This document shows, piece after piece, positions 10,244-23,294 of a stretch of 64,000 nucleotides of DNA. The notes under the pieces were generated by a model. The model did no database searches, was not told the origin of the DNA, and saw only the letters and a program-made list of their open reading frames with translations. The stretch lies in NCBI RefSeq assembly GCF_000203815.1, contig NW_004457737.1, forward strand, positions 930,001 to 994,000, in the 5' to 3' direction. Position 1 is the stretch's first letter. Each line of letters begins with the position of its first letter. The translations under genes and the position numbers were made by a program. This DNA is from Cavenderia fasciculata (lineage: Eukaryota; Evosea; Eumycetozoa; Acytosteliales; Cavenderiaceae).

Positions 10244-13200
10244 ATGTCATCTTCAGATTCTGATTCTGATTCAAGTTATGGTATGATAACAATATACCAA
10301 TCATCAATCGTCAACATAATATAGTATTAATCATAATCTTAATATCTTATACCATCATCACCCCTTTGTATCTACCTTTCTCTCTATTTATATATATATA
10401 TATATATATAGAATCAGATGATGAATTACAAGAACCAACATCATGGCATCAACTTAAAGATGGATGGCAAGATTTTATTGTAGAGGATGGAGCTTTTATT
10501 GTACCTGCTGAAGGATCGGCTGCTGCAGCTGCTGAATCTCTACAAATTGAAGATAGTAATAGATTTAATGATCCCCTTGGTATATTAAAGTATGCTAATG
10601 AAATGATCAGTAATCAGTGATCATTGATCAGATGTATTGACAGTACTGTCTTGTTGTTGTTAAATTTAGGATTCCACCACGTAAATCACAAGGAGTTAAA
10701 GGTCATTTAATTAGTTTAGAATCTGAACAATTCGACCCTGTAGTATTCCTTTCAGAGATACACAGTCAAACAAAGTTTACAGAATTATCGGTTGGTCTCA
10801 GTAAACTCAAAGAAGCATCAAACTCAAAGGATCTAGAAATCAAGTATTTGGTAAAAGATAACTTTGAACATTTTGTAAAGTGTAAAGATACAGTTGATGA
10901 AGTTTACAACTTGATCACTAGTAGTAAAATGTTGGATGATATGAGTGGATCATTTAAAAGTATGTATAAAACAAATAGATTGGATAAATCATTTATTCAT
11001 TCGTTGTTTATTAATCCATCCCTATCTATCTTTTCATTCAGAAATTATTGATAAATCTGAAGTTGTATATGATCCATTACTTCAAGGTAAACAAGAAGCC
11101 GATCATATTAGAAAGGTTTTAACATTATTAAACAAATTTAAATTTATCTTTAAATTGCCTGGAAAGATTCAAGAGAATATTAGAAATGTATGTAATAATA
11201 TAATCAATCATTATTTAACTATTTAATTAATTATGTATGTTTAGGGAGAATTTGATAAAGTTGTACATAATTATAAATACGCAAAGAGTGTTATTACTAC
11301 CAATAACAAGAAGGCATTCCAGAGAGTTTTAAATGATATTGAAAAGATGATTGAAGATTTTAGATCGAGCATGTTTGCATCGTTACGAGATCCACAATCT
11401 AAACCAGATTATCTTAAAAAGGTGATACGTGTATTGATGGAGATTGGTAATGGTAAAGGTGAATGGGCAAATGCAGGTGATCCATGTTGGTATTGTCTAT
11501 CTCATAAAAATAAGGCAATTACAACTTTAATTAGTCAATGTCATGATGATCGTAAGTACAAAAATAAAATGATCGTTTCAAGAAGACCTTGTACATTTAG
11601 TTAAACTAATATATATTTTTATTAGAAACATTATTACATCATAAAAGAATTAAAAGATTATCAATTTTATTATTATCAAATATACCAAATCTTTACAAGA
11701 TGGGTAGATCGTATGTGGAGGGTAGATTTGATTATGGAAGTGAAAAGTTTTCATCGACCATTACAAGTGGAAAGAAAGAGTTGGCTTTGCAACAGCAACT
11801 GTTGGGAGGAACGCAGAAAAAAAAGGAAAAGAGTATATCGGTGATTGTCCACTACCTCGATGAAACATTCTCGAGCTATCGTATTGACAATGACAAGCGT
11901 GTCAGAGACTTGGTAGCAATGTGTATGAAGCGTTTCACTGACCCTGAGTCGGAATACTGTCTCTACAAACTGTCGGAAAAGAAAGGAAAGGATTCATCGT
12001 CAGTCGGCCACATCAAGTTGGTTGAACTCGATCCTGCTGAATCACCCTACAAGATCTACAAGAAATGGGTATCAAAGGGTGTATCGACTAGGAAATTCCT
12101 ATTCAAAAAACGTAGTGAAGAGTTTTCCAAAAACTCTCAAGGAAAACATGTCGTCCAAAAGGATCTCAACAGCACATTCAAGTCACACAAGAAACAATAC
12201 TCTGCTGCCACTTCACTACTCAATGAAGAGAATTTCAAAAAGCTTATTATTGAACTGTTACAATTGTATGCCGACAAGGTACAAGACTTGTTCTTTAACG
12301 ATGATGATGAGGTTACTGCAACTGGCCAGTTGGCTGCATCAAGTGGCGGTTTGTCGTTGGATGACGAGGTGGTTGGTAGCGACACTACCAACATGGTAGA
12401 GAATGTAAACGAAGTCATAAAGTGTCACGACATGTTGGTTGGTTTGGGTATGCCAGACCCATACGTACAATCCATCAAGGATTTAGTTGGAAATCTCACT
12501 CTTCATTTTGTCAATCGTATCTGCTCTGAGATGGTTGGTGAAATCTCCTTCCTCTATCTTCTCGAAGATTGGTCAATCAATGATGAAACCAAAGGTGTCA
12601 TCACTGCCAACCAAATCGATGGAATGGTCACAACCAAACTATTAAATGAATTTTTCAATTGTACAAAATCAAACCTTGATAAACTTTCATTCTTGGTTAA
12701 TAGTCCTGTAAGTCAAAAGAACTAGTTAAATTATTATCCTTTTGCTAATTATTCTCTTTTTTAGCAATTATTAAAACATGTAGAAAAAGCATTATGTGAA
12801 GCAATTGAAAGTTTTGGTGATTGTTTACATCATTTGGCATTTACCAATTCATCAACTAGTAATACAATCCTATTAACAAATAGTATCGATAACAAAGATA
12901 ATAATGACCAACTAGTCAGTGATGATGAAGATAATATATCTTCATTGGCATCATCAACCAATCAATCAAGTCTAAATAATAGTAGTATGGTACCCACTAT
13001 AATTGACGATATACCAAAATCCACAAAACTATTGTTATCATTGTCAAATTGTTCGACGGTAGTGTCAAAGACTGCCATTCAACTCCGTGACTATTATGTC
13101 ACATTGTTCCATCGCGCGTGTTCAGATCGAATCAAAAAGGTTATTCAAAAGATGGGTTCATTGGAATTGAGAATATTGGAAGAGTATGTTCATCTCAAGA

Positions 13201-13679
13201 GCAAACCTCTTTGCGAGGCTGTACACAGAGGTATTTTGTATTCAGGTACCGACTGGTCAACCAATAAGCCACCCACAAAGGTTGGCGACTATGTCATGAC
13301 AGTATTGACCAAGATGGTATTCATTCACAACGAGGTGATAAAGACAATCAACAGTTTGGATGTAGCACGGGGTATCATCACCCGTATTCTCGAAAAACTC
13401 CTCATCTCCTTCCAATTTATGCATAGTCAACTCGACCCAACCTTTTTGTCTGTCAATGGTCAAATGCAGCTCATGCTCGATATTTTATTCCTCGAGCACG
13501 TTCTTGCCACCAACACGAACCAAAAGACTGAAAAGATTTCATCCGCTCTCAAGCAAACTCTATCGCTCACACCAAAGGATAATTATAATAGATCACAACC
13601 TATCAATATCAAATATTTAGAATCAATCATTGAATCACAATTACACAAAACTTCATTATTATTTAATTGTTTTAAATAA
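10244..13679 (+). CDS. exoc2: Exocyst complex component Sec5 (EXOC2)
   Basis: Seven exons sum exactly to 993 codons: 10244-10280, 10412-10616, 10670-10959, 11042-11187, 11245-11551, 11626-12707 and 12765-13679. The protein starts with an acidic Ser/Asp stretch ([17 protein letters not shown]). It then has the Sec5 N-terminal helical region ([39 protein letters not shown]), followed by the CATCHR-type helical rods ([39 protein letters not shown]). Sec5 tethers secretory vesicles to the plasma membrane as one of eight exocyst subunits. The animal IPT/TIG Ral-binding domain is absent, as in other non-animal Sec5 proteins. A Ser/Asn-rich insertion lies near the start of exon 7. The length fits the family (about 900-1000 residues). 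Confidence 0.9.
10387..10411. repeat. (TA)n tract in Sec5 intron 1
   Basis: Alternating TA units run directly into the acceptor AG at 10410-10411 and take the place of a polypyrimidine tract. Confidence 0.7.
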
Positions 13680-13778
13680 ATTTTGTCCTTTAATATAAAT
13701 AATTAATTATCAATTTAAAGGAAACTATTATATTATATTATACGATTTTATCTACAGATTTTTATTTTTTGGAATATT

Positions 13779-14624
13779 CTATAAAAGATGAAAGATATAA
13801 AAGTAAGTAAAATGAACAATTAGATAATTATGATTGTCTATTTTTTTGTTTGTTTCTGTGTCAATAACAATACCATCAATTAAATATTTGATACCAGCAG
13901 AAGTACAAACTTGGGAAGGAGTTTTTGATTCTTTATTCTCCAAAGTAAAATCGGCATTGTTGGATAAAAGTGCTTGGATAATCTCTTCATTTCCATAGAC
14001 AGCAGCGATATGAGCAGCAGTATCCAATTCTGCATTTTGAGAGTTTATATTGTGTCCGGCCTTTATCAATCGTGTGATGACATTTGGGTTTCCATTTGCA
14101 GCGGCTCTATGAATTGGTGCTGATCCAGTCTCATCCTTTACACTCTTGGCACCTGCATTTAATAGCAAATCAACAATATCTGATCTACCCTTTGAACATG
14201 CATAATGTAATGGTGTTCTCTTTGATTCAGTTGCAACATTTGGATCTGCATTATTTTCTAATAATAACTTTACCATATTTGTATGTCCTAAGGAAAATAA
14301 ATAAATAAATAAATAAATAATAATTGATTATTTAATTGGTTTGTTCATACCAGCACTTGCAGCACTTAAAAGTGGAGTCCATCCACCATCATCAGAAGTA
14401 TTGACAGATAGGTTATGTTTAACAATGAGATAGTTGGCAATTGCAACATGACCAGCTGCAGCTGCAAGATGCAATAATGTACGATCGTCATCGTCCATTT
14501 GAGCAGGTGATACTTTATCTTGTTCTATGAGATTCTGTACATTTGTCATGTTGCCATCTTTTACAGCTTGAAACAAATCATCTTGTTTAGTATTTGTTTG
14601 TCCTTTATTTAAGAATTTTGACAT
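13779..14624 (-). CDS. psmD10: Gankyrin-like 26S proteasome assembly chaperone (PSMD10/Nas6)
   Basis: Two exons, 14624-14351 and 14287-13779, join at SAAS-AGHTNMVKLL and give about 260 residues. At least six ankyrin repeats are visible: DRTLLHLAAAAGH, GWTPLLSAASAGH, KRTPLHYACSKG, GSAPIHRAAANGN, LDTAAHIAAVYGN and ESKTPSQVC. The number of repeats, the position of GWTPLL, and the closing motif ENKESKTP match gankyrin, which escorts the Rpt3 ATPase during proteasome base assembly. The C-terminus has about 30 extra hydrophobic/aromatic residues not usual for the family. This tail may be a misread end, although no better splice was found. A different small ankyrin protein remains possible but less likely. 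Confidence 0.8.
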
Positions 14625-14873
14625 CTCTCTATCTCTCTCTCCTCTTATATTATATATATTATTGTAGTATCAATACAATTGTAAATTAAAGAATGAATGA
14701 AAGTTCATCGATTGTGTGAACTTGCACCTCGAAATTAATTAAATTTAATTTATTTTTTAGTTGGTTATGATCATCAACCTAATCTTGATTTGGAGTTCAC
14801 TTTCACTCTTCATTTCACTCTTCATTTCAATCTTCATTTCATTCATGTAATATTAGATCGATCAATCACAATC

Positions 14874-15723
14874 ATGTATTATAGTAGTAAATTTATTCGA
14901 TCATTAGCATCATCGTCGACATTGATGTTGAAACAATCACACCCATGTACTTTTAATCAAAGATCAAAATCATATCAAGTATCTTCGCAATCACAGTCAC
15001 AATCCTCCTCCTCCTCCTCCTCTTCTTCTTCTTATTTGAATGGTAATGATGAACAACCTACGACGACAATCAAGAGCTCTTTCAAAGGAAATACGGATAG
15101 ACAATTCCTATCCAACAAATTCAAAGATATTGAAGAGTCGTTTGACTACAAGTTGCCAAGTTATCAACCAGTTATCATTCGATTAGACGGGAAATCATTT
15201 AAAAAATTGTGTAAAGACCTTGAATTGGAACATAATGATATCAGATTCCACGATGCAATCAAAGAGGCTGTTCAAGAACTATGCTCCAAACATCTAAATG
15301 GCAGTAAGTTTGCCTATTCCTTTTCCGATGAGATCAATATCCTTTTCTATCACAACGATGTGACAAAGCCACCATTCCTATCGAATCGATTACAAAAAAT
15401 AGTATCAATCTCTGCATCTATAGCTTCTGTAAAGTAAGTACAACTTACAACGGATCCGTTTTTGAACACTTGATTGCATTGTAATTAATGATATATCTTT
15501 TATATTATTTATTTATAGATTCAGTCAATCATTATCAAAATCATTGTCAAGACCCGTAGATTCATATTTTGATTGTAGGGCATTCACAATCTCAAAGGAA
15601 CAAGTGCCAGAATATTTTATATCAAGACAACAAAGATGTTATTCCAACTTTTTATCTAATTTCATTTCAAAGATTCATAATAATGGTAATGGTAATGGAA
15701 ATGGAAATGGCAATGGCATTGAA

Positions 15724-15801
<78 letters not shown>

Positions 15802-16038
15802 CAATCATCAAAGAATGATTTATTATTATCAAATATGAATTCATTTGCCAAAGGTATTAAACACAAGGAAACATTTATAGAAAAGGAATTGGGAATTAAA
15901 ATCAATGATGAATTCTATGAAATCTTTAAAAAGGGTTTCATATTTAAACGACATCAAGATGGTAATTGGAAACTTCACAAAAATGGTGATATGCCATGGT
16001 TTAGAAATAATCCTCACATATTAAATATTGATGAATAA
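14874..16038 (+). CDS. Thg1-like 3'-5' RNA polymerase (TLP), probably mitochondrial
   Basis: Two exons, 14874-15433 and 15519-16038, give about 359 residues. The ATG at 14874 is chosen over one at 14790 because it gives a clean mitochondrial presequence (MYYSSKFIRSLASSSTLML...). Catalytic landmarks of the Thg1 superfamily are present: PVIIRLDGKSFKKL with the first metal-binding Asp, FAYSFSDEINILF with the second acidic site, and SYFDCRAF. Thg1-like proteins add nucleotides in the 3'-5' direction; in dictyostelids mitochondrial members are known to repair the 5' ends of mitochondrial tRNAs. Exon 2 is interrupted by a GNGNGN stretch and a pure Asn run encoded by (AAT)n at 15724-15800. It lacks the HxINNLYN-type motif expected of true tRNA-His Thg1, which favours TLP. 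Confidence 0.87.
15724..15800. repeat. (AAT)n repeat coding for polyasparagine
   Basis: An uninterrupted trinucleotide array inside the Thg1-like gene. It produces a long poly-Asn loop and explains the spurious Ile, Tyr and Leu runs in the other frames. Confidence 0.9.
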
Positions 16039-16781
16039 AATTAATTAATATAAATAAATATTTAATATAATTATTATTCCATAACGATCGCACCCAAGAT
16101 GATTGAAGATTGATAGATATCAATCTATTATATTATTTATATATTTTTAAATTATTACATTTTTTTTTAGTTTAATTTTATTAGTTTTTTAGTTTTATAT
16201 TATATTATATTATTTTGATTACATGATTGTACAACAAGAATCTTTCTTTTGTTTCTTTGATTTTAATTCTATATATTGCTAAAATAAATAAATAAATAAA
16301 TTGGGAAATAGAAATGGAAATAGGTTGGTTAATATTAGGTTCTATATTATCTTTGATGAATCAATCAAAAAAAAAAAAGGCTCGAACAAACAAATGGGAT
16401 ATTGGGGCAATCAATCAAAATCCTCGAATCGACCGATCCATAATCTCGAACCACCTCTCTGTCTTTTTTTTTGTTTTTTTGATTGATAGTGGTTTCCCTG
16501 AATCTCTTGATTTGTCAACGTTGATGTTCATCATCACCAATGAGTGAAAAGTTATTTTTAAACTTTATCTCCACCAACCAACCACACCAACATGTGATTT
16601 CATTCCAAATAAGAGAGAGAGGGATAATGAATGAGTCGAGAGATGGATGATCGATTGATTGATTGATTGATTGAATTCACACCAATTACCAAGTTAACAA
16701 TGATAACCTTTCCATATAACTTGTTGTTTGTTTGTTTGTTCAAAGCTTTCCTCCTTTATGATGATGATGATTTCTAAAATA
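16039..16781. other. Intergenic region
   Basis: AT-rich spacer between the convergent Thg1-like and F0-like genes. It holds homopolymer runs and short GATT, AAAT and GTTT tandem repeats. No coding region or RNA gene was seen. Confidence 0.6.
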
Positions 16782-17015
16782 TTATGTGACATTTACTGCT
16801 TGTGTAATTTGAGTATAAGATGATAGTTGTCGAGTATCTTGTAAACATGCTTTGTCTTCTGGTAAAAACAATCCAATATCTGCTGCTGGATTGACATTGA
16901 TGGCTTGACCAATGGCTGCAATTGCCTCTAGCACCGTCAATGAAGGATCCAATCGAATGGTTTTATAAATGACAGGATAGTCTGCTGGAAACTTTACTCT
17001 AACTTGTAGTGACAT
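16782..17015 (-). CDS. Small single-domain ubiquitin-like protein resembling the talin F0 domain
   Basis: A single exon encodes 77 residues. The pattern MSLQVRVKFPADYPVIYKTI, then RLDPSLTVLEAI, then DIGLFLPEDK, then a short strand-like end is the layout of the talin/kindlin-type F0 ubiquitin-like fold; talin F0 has a positively charged first strand, F-x-P-S-x-x-V and FGLFLSDDD at the same places. It stops where F0 would hand over to F1. No downstream exon with a compatible splice was found in the 700 bases that follow. It may be a free-standing F0-like adaptor or a conserved small protein of unknown role. The large, repeat-filled upstream region is compatible with developmental regulation, but that is speculation. 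Confidence 0.6.
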   Translation of the reverse strand: MSLQVRVKFPADYPVIYKTIRLDPSLTVLEAIAAIGQAINVNPAADIGLFLPEDKACLQDTRQLSSYTQITQAVNVT

Positions 17016-18735
17016 TGTTGTAATATTACTCTATAATTTGTTGTTGTTGTTGTTGAGTTGTAAAAAGGTGTATTTGTCTTTCTTTCTTTCTTTACTACAA
17101 CAATCTGTTGTTCTAAACACTCGCAGCTGTTGGTATATTGATTTAAAGAAGATGAGGAGGGAGGTGAGAAGAGGGGGATGGGATGGTGATGTAATTTAAT
17201 TATTTAAACTAGTGTCCTGTCTGTTTGTTGGTGTTTGTTTGTTTGAGTTGGGTGGGTAAGGGTACCACTCAAGATTGATCTGTCAGGTTGATGAGATTGA
17301 ATCTGTGATTTATAATATAATATATATGTATATATATATATGATAACCACAAGAGACTGTTGTTGAGATCGATTATTGGAAGGGGATGGTGAGTGAGTGA
17401 GGGTAATCGAATCGAGTAATAAATAATAGAGAGTAATAAATAAACTTAATAATAATAATGAGGAAGAGGATAAAGCAGAAGGGGGATATAGTATACTATA
17501 GTCTACTTATTGATACTGTGATAAAATAAATAAATAAATAAATTGTTTGTTGTTGTTGTGAGTGGGTGCTATGCTATGCTATGCTACTAACTACTGACTT
17601 GTTGGACTTCTAGCTAGTTATGTGATATAACTGATTGGTACTACTGTTTCTGCACAGAGTGAGATTGCTTTTAAAAAAAAATCTCTTTATGATAATGGCC
17701 CTGTACGCGATGGGATGGGCTGCTGCTTGGATTCCAAAAATTAATTTGTAGTTTTACAAAGACAAGTTGTGGAGTGAGTCTCTCTCTAGATTACCTGACT
17801 ACTAGTGTGTACACGACAGGGACAGATAAGATAAAGAAACAAGAAGAAGAAGAAGAAGAAGAAGAAGAAATGTTGTTTGTTTGTTTGATTGTTTGATTCT
17901 GTTTAATTATAGAACAAAAAACAACAATAATTAAAGAGTTGATGATGTTGTTGTTGTTGTTGTATGTGATTTTTTTGGTTGATATTATTGTTATTACCGT
18001 GTGTGTGAAAACAGACAGACTAGACTGACAGACTGAATGAATGAAATGAATGAAAGAGAAATGATTGATTGATTGATTGATTGATTGAGAGTATTGCTGT
18101 GGGTAATCGTGTTGTTGGAAGATCAATGAGAGTGGGTAAGGGGAGGGAGTCGATTTGTGTTGTTTGGGGTAGTGTGGATGAAAAGTGGTGTTGGGTTGGA
18201 TTTTCAATTGTTTACTACTCCTATTATTACAACTATTTTCCTTTGTTGGTTTGTATGTATGTATTATTATTATTATTAGTTTGGTTTGTTTGTGTGTGGT
18301 TCAAAAGAAAAGTAAGGAGGGAAGGAAATAATGTGATCGATTGATTGATTGATTGATTCCTCACACCTTCCTTCCATTTGAAAGGAAAGTAATTCGAATC
18401 TCATGAGGTTTATGCAAAGCCGATGGATCTTCGATTTGAAAGCGACTAAAAAAAATCTCATGCACGCGGTCGAGGTGAAAGGATGGGATGGTTCTGGGTG
18501 AGAACACCCAACAACAACAACAATTAATTAGATTGGGTGATTGATACCGACCGATATCTTATCTCTCTGTTCATACCAGAGAGAAAGAGAGAGTCGGAAA
18601 TTGCAGTAGTTGGTTGGTTGATGGTTTAGAACACGCGCGTATGGGTTATAGAGATTTTAACCAAACTAGTGAACTTTGTAATCTTGTTTATTTATTCATT
18701 CATATGTGTGTGTGTATTCATGCTATTAAAGGCTA
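17016..18735. other. Long non-coding intergenic region
   Basis: About 1.7 kb with many short tandem repeats: GTTT, TATGC at 17571-17585, AAG at 17844-17870, GATT at 18062-18088 and 18336-18358. Several open frames occur on both strands, but their composition follows the repeats and none looks like protein. No tRNA or small-RNA signature was recognised. Confidence 0.55.
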
Positions 18736-19251
18736 TCAGAGAGTGACAGGAGATATATTTAATAAATAGGTATAGAGCACATTTGCATTTGATCGATAGT
18801 CTGCAAACTTGTGACTATGACTGTGAAGTTTAGATGCGTCAAGAGGAATGAAAATAGGATTGGCTGGTGGTGGTGCAGGAATGGGATGATTGGACAGATC
18901 AAATAAAAGTAGCCAGAGAGTGTCTTGATCCTTGTCAATCAGATACCTCCAAATCTCCATTGCCATGACTTGGAATTCTTCGGGTTGTCTAAATGACAGG
19001 TATGGCAGTGTCAACTTGGCGATTTGGGCAATTTGGGTACTGTCAATGTGTACACTTGACAATACGATTCTAAAAGTATCCAAGATTATTTTTTGTATCT
19101 TGTAAGGTGCTGAAAATTTAATATTCTTTTGTTGATTTTGTTCTATATTACTAATTAATGGTAATTGAATTTTAGATGAAGTAGTTGTAGTATTTTGTTG
19201 ATTTTGTTGATGTTTTTGATTTAAATTATCTTGAATTATATTTAATGATAT

Positions 19252-19287
<36 letters not shown>

Positions 19288-21266
19288 ATTAATATTATTT
19301 TGATTTATCAAATTAAAATGATTTAAAGATAATTCTTGTGAAATGATTAATTGAAGTACTGGGAATAATTCAGTCCAAAATCTTTGACTGATGAAATCTT
19401 TGGCAAAGTTGGAAATAGATTGAACTAGTTCAAGAGCTCTCTTTCTAACTACTCTATCATTCTCTTTGATTCTTTTGACAATCGAGTCCCATATCATATG
19501 TATCAATGGGAATAGAGCCACTTTAGGTTGTTTAGTTGCATTCTCTGCCATTACAAATCGATTTGGTTTCTTTAATCCTTCTTTTTCGCCTTCCTTTTCC
19601 TCCTCCTCCTCCTCCTCTTCTTCTTCAATTTCTTCACTACCAAATTTTCTATTTCCAGTCCAAACAATGACCATACCCATTTCCATAATATCCATAATAT
19701 TCATTTTAATAAATTTGTTTCTTGATCCTAGAAAATGTTTACATTTTTTCATAATATCACTAATCAATAATCTTTCTCTTTCTGTTGTTGGTTTATATTG
19801 TTTTTGTTGTTGTTGTTGTTTTTTCTTTTGATCATCACCACTATCATCGTTTTGATTATTATTATTATTATTATTATTTAAAGATTGTAGTTGATGTTGA
19901 TTTCTAAGGTCTATACCAAGATCTTTTAATTTTTCATCAATTACTTTTTCTTGATGATGTTTTATAAAGTATGATTTAATGTCACCAATACTCTTTGAAT
20001 CTTTTTCCAATCTATTCTCTTTTTCTTCTTGTTCCTCCTCTTTTAATGTTAAATTCTTTTGTTTTTCTATTTCATCTTGTTCCTTTTGTTTTGCCTTGTT
20101 TTCTTTATCACTTAATTCCAATTTAGCGTTATCATATAATACCTTTATGATATTATACAATATTTTAATAAAGATGACTATATTGTCTGAATTTTCCGTT
20201 GCAACATCCAATGCAAATAATATCATGTCTACAGTATCCTTTAAAAATGGTAAAAACCCTAATCCAGTTATATTCAAAATACCATTAAATACATTTGGTG
20301 TATTTGGAAATTCTTTTAAATATTTCATATTATTTTCTAAAAAACAATAATTAATTAGTTAATCTTATCTTTAACTTAAAAGTATTTATATTTGTACATC
20401 ATCATACCAATAGTTCCTAATAAATAATCTGAATTATTATAAACAATATCTTCAAGAGAATTATAATTAAATAATTGTGATAGTTGGTTCAAAGTATTTT
20501 TACTTGATTGTAATATCAATCCACTTGAATCCATTGATGATGATCCAAATTTCTCCAACAATGTATAAATTACTTTTCCTAAAAATATTGATTGATGTTT
20601 TTCTTTTTTAAAAATGAAAGGTTAATAATATTTTAAATTTGGTGGATGATATTTGGGTTTACATACTATTTTTTGGTAATAAAGAACCAATCGAACCTAT
20701 ACCATCAATAATTAAAGATTGAATCATTATATTATTTTGGTATCTTTCAATTTGATGATTATCGGTGGTGGTGATTGAAACAAGAGTTGGATCTTGATCT
20801 TGTTTTGAAATGGGGAGATTTAGGAGAGTTGGTGAAAGGTATTCATCCAAAATATACATTAACCCTGAGAAATCCACTGAACTATTATTGGTAGCTCCTT
20901 TAAAGAGATGGTTAAACATGAGAAGAATTTCTTTTGATCGTGGTGAATGATCGAGACGAGTCATTGAAAGTACATGATCAATCCAATCCATTAGATTAAC
21001 ATATCTTCCAAGAAAGTGTAGCATATTGTATATATTATTTTCAACCTTTCCACTTGTAAAATATAAAAATGGTTTACTTGTTTGATTACTACCAACATAA
21101 ATTCCTAATTTCTTTTTATTATTTTTATCTAAAAAATCAAAAAGAAAAAGAAAGAATATTAATATAATTTTTGTTTGTTTGTTTGTAAAATTTGAACTAT
21201 TTACTTACCCAAAGGATTATCAGTAATAAATTTAAGTGATTCTTCTAAAGTTTGAGATGGAGTTGT

Positions 21267-21341
<75 letters not shown>

Positions 21342-23102
21342 TGGAGGGGGAGTATATATTTCCAATAATTGAATAAAAGTAGAAACAACCATTTCAATTC
21401 TCAATGTTGTAAATGATTCAATAGTATCATTTGGTACCATTTTTAGATAGGATAAAGCTAGTTGAGTGATAATTTCTTTTTTATCTTCTTGTAGTTCCAG
21501 TGGTGTTTGATCTTCTGGTTGGAATAACCGAGGAAGTGATTGGAAAAGATGATTAAAGTTTTCGATTATAATATCATCTACCATTGGATCCTTTGACAGT
21601 ATCGATAGATAGGATTGTGCCAATTCAGCTATAGAAGGGTAATCATCGGTTGAATGGAGTACCAACACCTCTATAAACAGTGGTACCAGTGATGAAAGTG
21701 TCGATTTACAATGTACAAGTATTTTATAGGCTGATTTAACCATCTCTTCTCTTATATTCCATTTTAAAGTTGATTTGTTCAAATATGATGGTGTTGGATC
21801 TTGTTGATAATGTTGTTGTTGTTGTTGTTGATCAAATTGTTGTTTCAAAGGTTGACTTTTTAATTTTGAATAAGATCCAGAATTTGGAAATATACTACAA
21901 CAAAATTTATGTAAACTTTTAATTGCAATATTATCTTGATCTAAATTATTATTATTCTTTTTTTGTTGTTGTTGTGAATTATTATTATTATTACTATTAT
22001 TATTATTAGTTGTCAACATATCAGATGACAAGTATTTTAATATTACATCTTCTCCTTTTTCTTTTTCATTTTCCTTTTCTTCTTCTTCTTCTTGTCGACC
22101 CATTGTTGATATGACCAAATTCGTAAATAACTTTAATGATTCTATTTTTAATTTTGAACCAAGTTTATAATCACTAATGACAACTCGATAGAGAGTTGTA
22201 ATTGTGGCTGGAAACAGTGAGAGAAGAGTTGATTTAAACGATTTGGGGTGGTTGATATAAGGTGAGAGGATGGCAGTCAAAGTTGACACTGCCGACAGTT
22301 TGATGGTACGTGATACTGATTTGGCCAAGAGAATGTCTAGAATGGTCGATATTGTGAATGCCATCGGTTGATAGTTTTGTATATTCTCTACAATCAATGG
22401 ATACTGACTACCAGTAGAACTAGAACTAGAACTAGAACTAGAACTAGAACTAGAGTCATCCATAATTATCCATGCTCTAGTTGCCAATTTAAATAATTCT
22501 CCAATTATTTCTAATACCTTTTCCATTACTTCATCTGATATCTTGTATATTATTAATTCCTTTTGTTGTTGTTGTTGTTGTGGTTGTTTATGTTCAGTTG
22601 AAGAAGAGGAAGAAGAAGAAGAAGTATGAATAATAGTTGTCATTGTATTTACCATATCAATGAGTTGAGCAACTTGAATACCATTCAATTTTGTTACAAG
22701 TTTGAGTAAGAGTGACAATACTTGAATCTTGACGTTATCTCTTGCAAGTATATTGTTGTTAATGTCACTATTACTACGATCATTATCATTACCCCTTGGA
22801 AGGGGAGATGAAGATGAATTGATAATGAGAGCCATCGGTATGTACAAATAATCGATTAGATAACACAATACATTTGATTCATATTTATCCAATGCAAATG
22901 ATATGTTTGATATCAGATACACTATATTTGATTCAACTTCTTTAATGTTTATCTTGTTCTTATTACTACCTCTGTCATCTTGATTAGTAGTAATATACTT
23001 TTTAAAATCAGATATAGTTGTTATGAGTTGATCACATAGTGGTTTGAATGTATTGAATGCTTGTGTAAGACGTATCTTTTCAGTTGGTGTAAGTGTCTCC
23101 AT
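18736..23102 (-). CDS. tti1: TELO2-interacting protein 1 (TTI1)
   Basis: Four exons, 23102-21209, 21128-20667, 20578-20408 and 20336-18736, sum exactly to 1375 codons. It is a helical HEAT-repeat protein beginning METLTPTEKIRLTQAF. Features shared with TTI1 are the central DYPSIAELAQSYLSIL region, LEDIVYNNSDYLLGTI (human TTI1 has NSDYLVNGIS at the same point) and the C-terminal VALFPLIHMIWDSIVKRI followed by ALELVQSISNFAKDFI. TTI1 with TELO2 and TTI2 forms the TTT complex that stabilises newly made PI3K-like kinases (TOR, ATM, ATR). Low-complexity inserts (Asn, Gln, Ser, Glu) separate the helical blocks, and an (ATT)n array codes a poly-Asn loop in exon 1. Alternative HEAT proteins are possible, but the NSDY and C-terminal blocks argue for TTI1. 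Confidence 0.8.
21271..21339. repeat. (ATT)n array coding poly-Asn in TTI1
   Basis: Pure trinucleotide run near the end of TTI1 exon 1, read as Asn codons on the minus strand. Confidence 0.9.
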
Positions 23103-23294
23103 TCATTTACTCGCTCCTATCTATTATTATTAATATTAGTATTATTTGTTGTTATTATTGAACTTCTTCAATAATAGATTGAAATTGAAAATAATAAAAT
23201 ATTCTTTCGGGTCAGAGTCGACTTCATTCATTGATACTTTTCATTATTATTAAAATTAGCTACTCGAAAGAGATATATTTATAAGAGAGTAAAG

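Noticed and set aside
15569-15905. Poly-Ile, poly-Tyr and poly-Leu frames around 15724-15800
   Set aside because: Other-frame readings of the (AAT)n repeat in the Thg1-like gene.
18361-18440. ATTCGAATCTC resembling a tRNA B-box
   Set aside because: No matching A-box or foldable acceptor stem at the right distance.
17791-18461. Several frames of 60-140 codons in the long spacer upstream of the F0-like gene
   Set aside because: Composition follows GATT, AAG and GTTT repeats, with no splice pattern or recognisable motif.
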